This document shows positions 41,363-52,100 of a DNA stretch of 64,000 nucleotides, piece by piece. The position numbers and the translations under genes were made by a program. The stretch's first letter is position 1. Each line of letters begins with the position of its first letter. The DNA comes from Planctomycetota bacterium (GTDB taxonomy: Bacteria; Planctomycetota; MHYJ01; WSZJ01). The stretch covers positions 1-64,000 of the forward strand of contig WSZJ01000014.1 of assembly GCA_009773755.1 (NCBI GenBank). The letters run 5' to 3'. The notes under the pieces are model-generated. The model made no database searches and was not told the DNA's origin. It saw only the letters and a list, made by a program, of their open reading frames with translations.

Positions 41363-44359
41363 ATGGCCCGGGAATCCGACATCCTCTTCGCCCTCCTTGC
41401 GCTCCGCGCCGGGGTTGCGCCGCGCGACAGGATTCTGGAGTGCGCGATGGTCCTGGCCGAGACTCCTGACGCCAGGTTGGAACAGCTGCTCGCTGAACAG
41501 GGATTGCTCTCCGAAGAACGGCTCGGGGCGTTGCAAGCCGAAGTGCGCGCGGAGATCGGGCGGCACGGCGGCGACGCCGCGAAAGCCGTAACGAGCGCTT
41601 CGCAGGACCCCGAGTTGCGGCGGGTGCTGGAAGCAGGATTCCTGAGCGAGCATCGCGTCACCGCGCTTCCGTTGGTCCCGGATCCCGCGGTCATCGTCGC
41701 CCGGCCCAGCGGCGCACGCTACGAACTCGGCCGTGAACTGGGCCACGGAGGCATCGGCCGCGTCGTGAGCGCCCAGGACCGGGACCTCGCGCGCGACGTC
41801 GCGCTGAAAATCGTCCCCGTCGATGATGCTCCCGACACCGCCGCCCGCTTCGTGCGCGAAGCCCGGCTCTCCGCGCGGCTCCAGCACCCGAATATCGTCC
41901 CCGTCCACGACTTCGGCTCCCTCACCGGACCGGGCGGAGAGCAGCAGCTGTTCATCTGCATGAAGCGAATCGAAGGACGCGACCTGATGTCGCTTCTCAG
42001 GGAGATTGTCGAGGGAGACGGGTCGCTTGCCGCCGTGTTTACGCGGGCGCGGCTGCTGCGCATATTCCAGGACGTCTGCCTGGCGGTGGCTTATGCCCAC
42101 TCGAAAGGCGTCATCCACCGGGACTTGAAGCCCTCCAACGTCATGCTCGGCGAATACGGGGAGGTGCTGGTCGTTGACTGGGGCCTCGCGAAGGAGCGAG
42201 GGCAGGACGCTCCGCCCGCCCGGGCGCCGCTTCCGGAAAGCACGACGGTCCACACGCCGGTCGGCGACGTGATGGGCACGCCCTGGTACATGCCCCCTGA
42301 ACAGGCGCTCGGTCACTACGATGAGATCGACGAGCGCAGCGACATCTTCAGCCTCGGTGCGATCCTCTACGAGATCCTCACGTTTCAGCCGCCGTTTCCT
42401 GGAGCATCCGCCGAAGAAGCTCTTCGCCGCGCCCAGGCAGGGCGCATTCTGATTCCGTCGCACCTGCTCGCGATGGAGGCCTGGCCTCCTGTCGCGATGG
42501 CGCAGGGCATTTCACCGGAGCTCGACTCGATCTGCATGAAGGCGCTCGCGCCGAAACGCGAGGAACGCTACGCGCGGGCGATGGAGCTGCACGACGAAAT
42601 TCAGTTGTTCCTTGAAGGCGTGAAGGAGCGGGAGCGAAACCACCACCAGGCGGAAGAGGCAGTCGCCAAGGCCAGGAGCGCCGCGGCGCGGCAGAAGCAG
42701 CTTCAGCAGGCGGCGTCGCAGGCGGAGGCGGAGGCGAAGCGGCAGGAGAAGGAAGCGGAGCCGCTGGAAGCGAAACCGTCGCTCTGGGCGGCGCAGGACC
42801 GGGTCGATGCGCTGAGGCGGGCGGCTGTCGAGGCGTTTTCGGAAGCGAACGCGGCGATCGGGTTGGCGCTTGGATTTGAAAGGGGGAATGTGGAGGCGCG
42901 GCAGCTCTGGGCGGAGCTGGCGTGGGCGAAATTTCTGAAAGCGGAGGAGGACGGAAAGGAAGAGGAAATGCTCCTCAACCGCCGCCTGGTGGAGCGGTAC
43001 AACGACGGCCCCTTCGATGCCCTGCTCGCCGGCGAGGGCGCGCTGACGGTGCGAACGCGGGCGTATGAGTGCCGGTGTCTGCTCGCAGGGCGCGACGCCC
43101 GGCCCGAGGAGCTGGGGCGCCTGGGCTACCACCTGTTTTCAGGACGATCCCTGGAAGGTCACCCGGGCGCGGAGGGAGTGCCGGATTTGGAGCCTGCGAC
43201 GCCGGTCCGTCTCAAGGCGCACGGGTCGGGGTGCGCGGCCGCGCCTGTGCTCGGCGCTCACGTGTGGCTCTGGCGCTACGAGGAGATCGGCCGGTTGCTC
43301 ATGCCTGCGACGCCGGAAGGAGCGACGCGGGGACCGGTCGCGCCGCCCCTGGATACGCTGTTTCCGGCGGACTCGCCTTTTCGGCCACAGGGCCCGGGAG
43401 AATACCTCGGGCTGACGCCTCTCCGGGCACGGGCCCTCCCCATGGGCTCCTACCTTCTCGTGCTGCACCGGGACGGCTTCGAACCGATCCGTTGTCCCGT
43501 CACGATCCCGCGCTGCGGGACCTGGGAACAGGACGTGACTCTCTTCCGCCCGGGCGAAATCCCGGCGGGCTTTCTCCCGATTCCCTCCTCATCTGTCTGC
43601 TACCAGGGCGACTCAGGTAATCCGCATTCCGAACCCGGCAAAACAGTCGACCTCGACGACTATTTCATGGCGCGCCATCCAGTGACCTGCCGCGAATACT
43701 GCGAGTTCCTGAACGATCTGGCGAAAACACGCCCCGATGAGGCCGCGAGACGGGCGCCGCGTGAAGCGGATTCGAGCGGGTTCTACTGGCCGGGACCTCC
43801 CTGGGCCGTGCCGACCGCGGCCTGGCTCGCCGGCGCGCCCGCCGAGCTCAAGGCGAAGGCGAAGCGGCTCTCGTCCAGTCCCGTGGATTGGGAAGAGGAC
43901 TGGCCCGTGTTCAGCGTTTCGTGGGAGGACGGCATGGCGTACGCGGCGTGGAAGCGAGCGGGCGACGGAAGCCCGGCGACGCTGCCGCATGAAATGGAGT
44001 GGGAAAAGGCGGCGCGCGGGACGGATCGCAGGCCCTACCCGTTTGGCCGGCACCTCGACGAGCGCTGGTGCAACAACATCCGCTCGCATCCGGGAGAAAG
44101 CCGGCCGTCGGTCGTGACCGGGTTTCCCTTCGACGAATCGCCCTACGGCGTTCGCGGCTTCGCGGGGAACAGCCGCGACGCCTGCCTGAATTCCGCCGCC
44201 CCCGATCATCCCGGCTGGAGGATCTTCCGCGGCGGGTACTGGCCCATGACCGGGATCGTTTCCCGCGCCTCGCACCGCGGAGGGCTCACGACCCGCAGCG
44301 TGCTTTTCATTTACGGCTTTCGCCTGGCACAACCCGCTCGGCTGGCGGGGCCGGGTTGA
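41363..44359 (+). CDS. Ser/Thr protein kinase with FGE/SUMF1-like C-terminus (paralog K3)
   Basis: MARESDILFALLALRAGV start chosen; HRDLKPSNVML, LVVDWGLAKE; HPVTCREYCEFLNDL, GVRGFAGNSRDACLN, RGGYWPMTG. Confidence 0.9.
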   Translation: MARESDILFALLALRAGVAPRDRILECAMVLAETPDARLEQLLAEQGLLSEERLGALQAEVRAEIGRHGGDAAKAVTSASQDPELRRVLEAGFLSEHRVTALPLVPDPAVIVARPSGARYELGRELGHGGIGRVVSAQDRDLARDVALKIVPVDDAPDTAARFVREARLSARLQHPNIVPVHDFGSLTGPGGEQQLFICMKRIEGRDLMSLLREIVEGDGSLAAVFTRARLLRIFQDVCLAVAYAHSKGVIHRDLKPSNVMLGEYGEVLVVDWGLAKERGQDAPPARAPLPESTTVHTPVGDVMGTPWYMPPEQALGHYDEIDERSDIFSLGAILYEILTFQPPFPGASAEEALRRAQAGRILIPSHLLAMEAWPPVAMAQGISPELDSICMKALAPKREERYARAMELHDEIQLFLEGVKERERNHHQAEEAVAKARSAAARQKQLQQAASQAEAEAKRQEKEAEPLEAKPSLWAAQDRVDALRRAAVEAFSEANAAIGLALGFERGNVEARQLWAELAWAKFLKAEEDGKEEEMLLNRRLVERYNDGPFDALLAGEGALTVRTRAYECRCLLAGRDARPEELGRLGYHLFSGRSLEGHPGAEGVPDLEPATPVRLKAHGSGCAAAPVLGAHVWLWRYEEIGRLLMPATPEGATRGPVAPPLDTLFPADSPFRPQGPGEYLGLTPLRARALPMGSYLLVLHRDGFEPIRCPVTIPRCGTWEQDVTLFRPGEIPAGFLPIPSSSVCYQGDSGNPHSEPGKTVDLDDYFMARHPVTCREYCEFLNDLAKTRPDEAARRAPREADSSGFYWPGPPWAVPTAAWLAGAPAELKAKAKRLSSSPVDWEEDWPVFSVSWEDGMAYAAWKRAGDGSPATLPHEMEWEKAARGTDRRPYPFGRHLDERWCNNIRSHPGESRPSVVTGFPFDESPYGVRGFAGNSRDACLNSAAPDHPGWRIFRGGYWPMTGIVSRASHRGGLTTRSVLFIYGFRLAQPARLAGPG

Positions 44360-44417
44360 TCCACGCTGCCCTCGTCGCCAGAGTGCGGATAGCCGATCGT
44401 CGCGCGCGGTCCCGAAA

Positions 44418-47400
44418 TCACTTTCCCGATGAAATTTCGAAGTAAATGACGTCGTCGACCCGCCGGATAGCGCGCAGCGCGGCGCTCCCTTCCGAGAGCT
44501 CCGTCCGACCCTCCTGCGGCCACGCGACATGGCCCTCGTCCGCCGGAATCCCGCGACGCGCCGGGTCGAGGCCGTGCGCGGGGATCAGCTGGACGCGCGT
44601 TTGAGGCGAAGCGGGGCGGTCGTTGGGGCCGACGCGCAGGACGAATAGCCCTTCGCACGGAAGGTCGCTCATGAATCCCTCGCGGCGGCGGTTTTCGAGC
44701 AGGAGGTATTCGCTTCCGTCGGGCTTGAGCAGGACTCGGAACGACTCGCCGGGGTCGAAGTTGACGGGGCGAAGCGCGAGCTTCTGCGGTCTTGCGGGGT
44801 CGACCGTGACGGGGCGGAGCCAGCCGATGCACTGTTTGCACCAGGCGCAGAGGTGGAACGGGCGGGCCTCGGCGGAGGGAGCGGCGCCGTGCGTGCCGTA
44901 GGCGATGAGGCAGAATGGACCGAGCGGGTTCTTCGTGGCGCCGAGGCCGTACTTGTCGTCGACGCCGAAGGTGTGGGCGAGCTCGTGACAGGCGACGCCG
45001 ATCGGGGCGAAGTGGCCGCGGTAGCGTTCGCCGGCCTTGAACGCGACGACGCCCGGGCGGTCCTTGAGGGAGAGGCGCATCGGCCAGAGGGCGCTGGTGC
45101 GCGCGACGGGATTGCCGGCCCAGAGGAAGACGATCGCGTCGAAGCCGTCGAGCGCGGCCTTGCCGTCGCGGGCGAGAACGGCCCTGGCCAGCTCGCGCTC
45201 GACGACGTCGGAGCCGAAGCTGGCGTCGCGCATCCCGGTCCATGAGCCCGGAAGGAGGACCCAGTCGAACACGGTTCCGGTCGCGTCGAAAGTGCTTCCG
45301 GACATTTCGGCGTAGAAATCGCGCAGACTGCCGTACGTCGGCTGGCCGGTCGGCGACGTCCCCGGCCCGGCCCCCTTCGAGAAAAACGAGCGCTCGATCT
45401 CCTCGCGTCCGAAAGAGTGACGGCGGTCCTTCCATTCGCCGAGAACCACGGCGACTTTCATCCGCGGCCTCTTCAGACTGCATTCGAACCCCGGGCCGAG
45501 CTCGCGCACGGGAACGCCTTTCCTGAAGAACTCGTTTTCCGCCGGGACGGCCTTGTCGGGCGTCGCGAAGCCGTCCTCGATCGTGTAGTCCTTCCGGATC
45601 GGCCGTGTCTCGCTCGTCGGCGGGCGGACCGGGAGGCGCACGACGCCGGCCCTCGGGTGGCGCACGATCAAGGTCACCGGCCCTGTTGCAGAAGCGATTT
45701 TCACGCGCACCTCCGCCGAGGCGCCGCCCGCCAGCCTCTCAACCGCCGTCGCCTCCGCCAGTCCTTCCGCTTCGAACGCCACCGGCGCCGACAGCTTCAA
45801 CGCGACCGCCTTCCAAGTGTCCGTCGGCATCTCGCCCGCGTTTTGCAGCGTCGCGCGCACTTCGAATCCGCCCTCGGTCGCTTCGATCACCGGGTCCACC
45901 AGCTCCAGTCGCGGCAGCCGCTCCGCTTCGTCCTTGATCCACTCCCAGCTTTTCCTGGCGATCTCGCGAAGCGCCGCGGGTTCCGGATTGCGCGCGCTCA
46001 GCTTGCGGTCGTCGCCGCCCAGGAGAATTTCCCCGAGCTGCGGGTGTTTGAACGGCTTTGCGGGGACGAAGCGGTCTTCGCTCCACTCGCGCGGCTCGAG
46101 CTCCAGGATGAGCGACGGAATTCCGCGCGCGCCGAACGCCCACGCGATCGCGAGGCCGGCGCCTTCGTGATCGAGCGGCGCGGGCGGATAACCCAGCGTT
46201 TTTTCGCCGCGCGCGGCGATCGCTTCGAAAAGCGCCTTGTCTTCGCCGGGGCGCCAGAAGAAGAGGCACTTGCCGTCGTTGTGGACATCGAGGAAGAGCG
46301 CGATGTTCGGGCGGGCGGCGACGGCTTTCATGATCGCCTGCGTTTCGGGCTCGGAAGCGGCCTCCGGGCCGTGTGACCCCTCGAATTCCTTCCGCACCTT
46401 GAACCCGACCGGGAAGTTCCGGTTGAGGTCGACGCCGCCGGCCGGATCTTCCGAATACTTTCCGTCGCCGTCGTCGTCGACTCCCTCGCGGCCCGCGAAC
46501 GAAAACCGCTTCGCCCCGTCGCCGCGCACGACCCGCCCGCCTTTCAGCACAAAGTCCCCCTTGTCGTCCGGTTTCCACATGAGGCCGATCTCGCCGTCGC
46601 CGTCGAGGTCCTCGTATCCGTCCTCGTCGGTCTTCCCGTCGCCGTCGGCGTCGAAGGGGCGGTAGTTGTAGCGGGGGCGCCACCTGGTGCAGGGACCGCC
46701 CATGAAGTGCGCGAACGCGTCGGGGCTCGCGGCGGGGACGACGTAGAAGGTGGTCCGCGCGACGACCTTGTCGGTCCCGCGGCTGCGCGCAGGATTCGCG
46801 GCGAGCTGCCAGGCGACGTAGAGCGCCGTCATCGCCGCGCTCGCTTCGTTCCCGTGAAGCGCGCCCTGCACCCAGACCGCGGGTTTCTCCTCCGGCGCGC
46901 CGGCCGAGCGGTCCGTGATCTCGAGCACGAGGATGTCGCGCCCCTGGACCGACTTCCCCAGGCTCGCCAGCCGCGCGCGCCCCGGGAATCGCTTCGCCAG
47001 ATCCTTCAGGTGCTCCGTGACCTGCCGGTTGCCGAGATACCGGTCCCAGGTCCAGAGCCGCTTCGCGACCAGCCACTCCGTCCGCGCCCTGTACAGGGAA
47101 CCGGGCGCATTCTCGAGGGCGTCGAGCTGCTTCTGCGCGCGGGCGGCGAGATCGGGGAAGCGCGCTCCCTGCGTCCGGACGCGCCACCACGATTCGAACG
47201 CGCGGCCGGGCTCTTTCGTCGCTTCGACCTTCGCCGCTTCATCCGCGAGTACCGATGTTTTTATTTCTAGATCGGCGAAAATCGCCTTCGCCTCCGCGGA
47301 CTCCTCGCGCGCCGCGTGGGTCGACGCCCGCAGCCAGTCACCGGACGCCGCCGCTTCCTTCGCGACGGCCAGATCGTCTTCCGTGCGATTTCCCGCAAGA

Positions 47401-48122
47401 AACTCCAGGTACCGGAACAGCCGCGCATACTCCTCGACCGAGGCGAACCGGTGGTCGGTCTCAGGCACCTCCCGGTACATCGCCCGCCCGCCGGCCCTGT
47501 CGATCGCGAGGAACGCCTCCCACGAGCCGTCCTTTCGGACGACGTCCTCCTCGCCGGTCACGAAGAGGAACGGAAACGCCTTCGCCTTCAGGAGCGACCC
47601 GTCCGAGAGACCCACGACATTGCTCGGCCCCGGGCACACGACCAGGCTCCCCGCGAATTCGCCGCCGAGCTGCAGCCCCCCGCTGCAGAGGAAGTCCGAT
47701 CCCGACGAAAACCCCGCCAGGTACACCCGCTTCAGGTCGATCGTGTACCGCTTCTTCACGTCCGCCAGCACCGCCGCGACGTACGCCACGTCGTCCCGCT
47801 CGCCTTCGATCATTCCCCACGCCCGCGTGCGCGAATTCGGCGCGGCGACGAGACACGGCACCTGCAGCGAGAATCGCGACCACACTTCGCGCACCGTCAG
47901 CGACCCGCCCTTCGCCGACGGCGCGATCGCCCCGTGCAGGTCGACGATCAGCGGCCACGCCGTCTTCGCGTCGTACCCCGGCGGCACCGCGATCGCGTAC
48001 GTCGCTTTCGCCTTCTCGACGTCGAAGTCGGGAAGCGGGAATTCCTGGGGCTCCCCGGCAGGACAGGGAAGGGCCGCGAGCGCCAGGATCAGGGAGCAGA
48101 GCGGGCGTCGCGGCATGGACAT
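44418..48122 (-). CDS. multidomain secreted hydrolase: alpha/beta hydrolase + M14 carboxypeptidase + M6-like metallopeptidase
   Basis: LAGFSSGSDF (nucleophile elbow), GALHGNEASAA...VDLNRNFP...LDVHNDG...ILELEPRE (M14), CHELAHTFGVDDKYG (HExxH), plus DADGDGKTDEDG / DLDGDGE Ca-loop-like motifs. Confidence 0.85.
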   Translation of the reverse strand: MSMPRRPLCSLILALAALPCPAGEPQEFPLPDFDVEKAKATYAIAVPPGYDAKTAWPLIVDLHGAIAPSAKGGSLTVREVWSRFSLQVPCLVAAPNSRTRAWGMIEGERDDVAYVAAVLADVKKRYTIDLKRVYLAGFSSGSDFLCSGGLQLGGEFAGSLVVCPGPSNVVGLSDGSLLKAKAFPFLFVTGEEDVVRKDGSWEAFLAIDRAGGRAMYREVPETDHRFASVEEYARLFRYLEFLAGNRTEDDLAVAKEAAASGDWLRASTHAAREESAEAKAIFADLEIKTSVLADEAAKVEATKEPGRAFESWWRVRTQGARFPDLAARAQKQLDALENAPGSLYRARTEWLVAKRLWTWDRYLGNRQVTEHLKDLAKRFPGRARLASLGKSVQGRDILVLEITDRSAGAPEEKPAVWVQGALHGNEASAAMTALYVAWQLAANPARSRGTDKVVARTTFYVVPAASPDAFAHFMGGPCTRWRPRYNYRPFDADGDGKTDEDGYEDLDGDGEIGLMWKPDDKGDFVLKGGRVVRGDGAKRFSFAGREGVDDDGDGKYSEDPAGGVDLNRNFPVGFKVRKEFEGSHGPEAASEPETQAIMKAVAARPNIALFLDVHNDGKCLFFWRPGEDKALFEAIAARGEKTLGYPPAPLDHEGAGLAIAWAFGARGIPSLILELEPREWSEDRFVPAKPFKHPQLGEILLGGDDRKLSARNPEPAALREIARKSWEWIKDEAERLPRLELVDPVIEATEGGFEVRATLQNAGEMPTDTWKAVALKLSAPVAFEAEGLAEATAVERLAGGASAEVRVKIASATGPVTLIVRHPRAGVVRLPVRPPTSETRPIRKDYTIEDGFATPDKAVPAENEFFRKGVPVRELGPGFECSLKRPRMKVAVVLGEWKDRRHSFGREEIERSFFSKGAGPGTSPTGQPTYGSLRDFYAEMSGSTFDATGTVFDWVLLPGSWTGMRDASFGSDVVERELARAVLARDGKAALDGFDAIVFLWAGNPVARTSALWPMRLSLKDRPGVVAFKAGERYRGHFAPIGVACHELAHTFGVDDKYGLGATKNPLGPFCLIAYGTHGAAPSAEARPFHLCAWCKQCIGWLRPVTVDPARPQKLALRPVNFDPGESFRVLLKPDGSEYLLLENRRREGFMSDLPCEGLFVLRVGPNDRPASPQTRVQLIPAHGLDPARRGIPADEGHVAWPQEGRTELSEGSAALRAIRRVDDVIYFEISSGK

Positions 48123-48265
48123 CCTCCTCGGGAATCAGCATGCCAACGGGCGCGCTCCACGTATCTTAGGAAAAATCGTCTCCGAGCAGCCGAAGTCCTC
48201 CCGTTGTTCGATCCCCTCCCATGGGCTATCATCAGGATTCGATTTCAACAGCGAGGAGACCTCTC

Positions 48266-49108
48266 ATGAAATTGTGCGCTCTTCCCGTAATCGCCCTTCT
48301 GGCCGCCCTGCAGGCCCACGCCGGCGGCGTCACCTGGGAGAAGTCGTTCGAGGAAGCCAAAGTCAAGGCCGGGCTCGAAGGCCGGCTGATGTACCTCGAC
48401 TTCTTCACCGACTGGTGAGGCTATTGCAAGAAAATGGATGCGGATACGTATCCACGGGCGGACGTCGTTGAAGCGCTGAAGCCGTACCTCTGCGTGCACA
48501 TCAATGCGGAGAAGGAAGGGAAGGACGTCGCCAGCAAGTACGGCGTGAACAGTTTCCCGCGGCTGATGATCCTGGACCCGATGGGGAACAAGCTGATGGA
48601 GATCAAGGGGAAGCCGCAGGACGAGGGGTTCGGCGAGCGGCTGCCTTACGACATTCATAACGCGATGGCGGTGGCGGCGAAGGCCGGGGATTTCAAGGTC
48701 TCCGCGGCGAGCATGGTGTATCTGAGACGGTGGTTCGAAGGCACCGAAGCGCGCAAGGCCGCCGAGGACTGGTACAAGCAGCTCGAGGCGAACGCCGACT
48801 TCAAGGCGGCGTACGACGAGGCGCAGAAGAAGCTGGAAGACGGGCTGGCGAAGGCGAAGGAAGAAGCGGTCGGCCAGCGTGAGGCGCTCGAGAAGGCGCG
48901 CATCGTCGCCGAGGAGAAGGAGCGCAAGGACCTCATGGCGACGGCCGCCGAGCATTCGAAGAAAAGCCGGCGCAAGGAAGCGATCGAGTGCTGGCAGAAG
49001 GTCAATGACCGCTGGCCGGACTCGGAAGAAGCGAAGACGGCGCGCGGGAAGCTGAAATTTTTCGGCGTCAAGGTCGAGGAGCCGAAGCAGGATCCAGCGC
49101 CGAAATAA
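48266..49108 (+). CDS. candidate selenoprotein: secreted thioredoxin-fold protein with in-frame TGA (48416-48418) at the catalytic Cys position
   Basis: MKLCALPVIALLAALQAHAGGVTWEKSFEEAKVKAGLEGRLMYLDFFTDW-[TGA]-GYCKKMDADTYPRADVVEALKPYLCVHINAEKEGKDVASKYGVNSFPRLMILDPMG. The frame is continuous across the TGA. Confidence 0.88.
48435..48454 (+). promoter_or_regulatory. candidate bacterial SECIS hairpin
   Basis: TGGATG-CGGATACG-TATCCA: 6-bp stem (one G-U), 8-nt loop with G, stem starting 16 nt after the TGA. Confidence 0.55.
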
Positions 49109-49157
49109 GGGCTCCGCTGCCGTAGAGTAAGATCTGCCCGCACTCCGGGGAGGATCC

Positions 49158-52100
49158 ATGACCGGGCGGAACGAGCCTCAGGAACTCCTGTACGGGCTGC
49201 TCGCGCTTCAGATGGGGAAGCTCCGGAAGCAGGATCTGGTCGGGGCGGTCGAGATCTGGCTGAACGATCTGGACCTGGAGCGCCTGGGGTCGTCCGCCGC
49301 CCATCGAGACCTCAGGTCGGTCCTGAGGGAACAGAAACTGGTGGCTTCAGCAGCGGAAGAAGACGTCGAGGCCGCGGTCCAGTGCATGCCCGAAGCGGGG
49401 CCGGAGAGGGGTCCGGCGATCGAGGACGACCTGCGCCGATGCCTGCTCGACCTCGAACCGCCCCAAGCCTTGCGCGCCTGGCTGCTGTCTCTCGGCGCGC
49501 GCGCTTCCCAGACGCCCTGGAGTCCTGTTCCGCGCGAGGACCGCTATGTTCTGAGCGCGGAAATCGGGAGGGGAGGGCTCGGAAGCGTGTTCGACGCGGA
49601 GGACCGGGACCTGGGGCGCGAAGTGGCGATCAAGGTCCTCCGCGACGGGGGACAGGCCGATGCGGAGCGCTTCGTCCGAGAGGCGAAGCTGACAGCCCGG
49701 CTAGACCACCCGAACGTCGTACCTGTCCATGATTTCGGCCTGCTGTCCGCCTCGGGCGGAAACCCGAAGCTTTTCCTCTGCATGAAGCGCATCCGGGGCC
49801 GGACGCTGAGAGACCTGGTGGACGGCCTTTGCGCCGGCGCCGCGGAGGCGAGGCGCACGTTGTCGCGAGCGCGGCTGCTGGCGATCTTCCAGGACGTCTG
49901 CCTCGGAGTCGCCTACGCGCACTCCCGCGGGATCATCCACCGCGACCTGAAACCGGCCAACGTGATGGTCGGCGAATTCGGCGAGACTCTCGTGGTCGAC
50001 TGGGGGCTCGCGAAAATCGCCGGCGCGCCGGAGGAAGTCACCGCGGAACATCCGGTGAGGCAGGTGCCGGACCAGGATGCAACGCAGTTGACTCTCGCGG
50101 GAAGCGTCCTGGGCACACCGGCCTACATGGCTCCGGAGCAGGCTGAGGGGAGGCTGGAAGACGTCGACGCGCGCAGCGACATCTACGCCCTCGGCGCGAT
50201 CCTGTACGTCCTCCTTACGTGGCAGCTTCCATGGCCGGCGGGCCCGAATCCTTCCACGCGACGCGGGCTTCCCATGCTGCCCTCCGAACGTGTCGCCGCG
50301 GAGGGCCCGGAAGGCAACCCGCCAGTGTCCCCCGACCTCGACGCGATCTGCCTCCGCGCGATGGCGGTCCGCAGGGAAGACCGCTTCCAGTCCGCTATGG
50401 AGTTGCACCACGAAATCCAGCTCTTCCTGGAAGGCGTGAAAGATCGAGAACGGAACCATGGCCTGGCGGAGGGGGCGGTGGCGAAGGCGAAGGCGGCGAT
50501 GGAGCGGCAGAAGCGGCTCGTGGACGATGCGAAGCTTGCGGCCGAGGAGGCGAAGAAGGTGCTGAAGGAGTTGAAGCCGACGGACGACAAGGCGGCGCTC
50601 TGGGCGGCGCAAGACAGGGCGAAGGAGCTGGAATTCGGGGCGATCGACGCGTTCGGCGAGGCGAATGCGGAGTTGACGGTCGCGCTGGGGCACGAGAAGG
50701 AGCACCTGGATGCGAGGCGGCTGCGGGCTGAGCTGCACTGGAAACGGTATCTCGAGGCGGAGGCGCGCGACGACGAGAAGGAGATGCGGGTCGATCGCGC
50801 CATTGTGGAGAGGTACAACGACGGGCCTTTCGACGCGTTGTTGAACGGCGACGGAACGCTGACGGTGCGGACGCGGGCATATCCGTGCCTGTGTCTGGCC
50901 GATGGACGGACGGTGAAACCGGAGGAACTGGCGTGGCAGGGGTATCACCCGTTTTCGGGAAGGGCGCTGGACGGTCACACCCGGGCTGAAGGGCTGCCTG
51001 CGCTGGAGCCAGGGGAACCAGTCAGACTCAAAGTGCATGCGGCGACCTGCGGGGCGGTCGCGCTCGACGGCGCGGAGGTGTGGTTGTTTCGATATCAGGA
51101 GGCCGGCCGGCGGCTGATGCCAGGAACGCCCGACTTTCGCGCGACGAATGTCGCCGTGAGGTGCATCGCCGTGCCGCCAGCCGTCGTCGATGCGCTCTTC
51201 GAGCCGTCATCCCCGTATCGTCCGCAGGGACCCGGACTCTACCTCGGCCGCACGCCGATCGACCGGCAAGCTCTTCCGATGGGCTCGTATCTCCTGTTGG
51301 TTTCCCACGAGGGGCGCGCGCCGCAGCGCGTGCCGGTGTCGATTCCCCGTTGCGGCGCATGCGAGCAGGAGGTGACGCTTTTTCGGCCCGAGGAAATCCC
51401 GCCGGGGTTCATCCCGATTCCCGCGGGAGCGTTCGGGTACCAGGGCGACCCACTGAATCCGTACGCCTTTCCCGCCGAGACGATAACCGTGGACGACATC
51501 TTCTTCGCCCGTTACCCCGTGACCTGCCGCGAGTATGCGGAATTCCTGAATGATCTCGCGAAGACGCGGCCCGAGGAAGCGGCGCGCCGGGTCCCCCGCG
51601 GGTCGCCGGAGAGCGATTTCTACTGGACTGGTCCGCCTGGCCCTGAGCGAGCGGAAGGACCGTACGCGGTTCCAACGGAGGCCTGGTTCGCGTGGGCGCC
51701 TGCCATGGTCAAGTCGAAGGCGCGACGGCTCACGGGCTGTCCCGTGGATTGGGAGGAAGACTGGCCTGTCTTCGGCGTCTCGTGGGAGGACGGGATGGCG
51801 TACTGCGCCTGGAAGCGCGGACGCGAAGCACGGCTGACGACGCTTCCGCATGAGCTGGAATGGGAGAAGTCGGCGCGCGGCACTGATTGGAGATATTTCG
51901 TCTGGGGACGCCACTGGGACGATCGTTGGGCGAACGCGAACCGCTCGGCGCCCGGCGGGCTGCGCCCGTCCCGCGTCGACGAGTTCTCACCGGACGAATC
52001 GCCGTACGGCGTTCGCGGGCTGGCCGGGAACAGTCGCGACTTTTGCCTCAACGACCCCGGACCGGACTATTTCGGCTGGCGGATTTCGCGCGGCGGCCGA

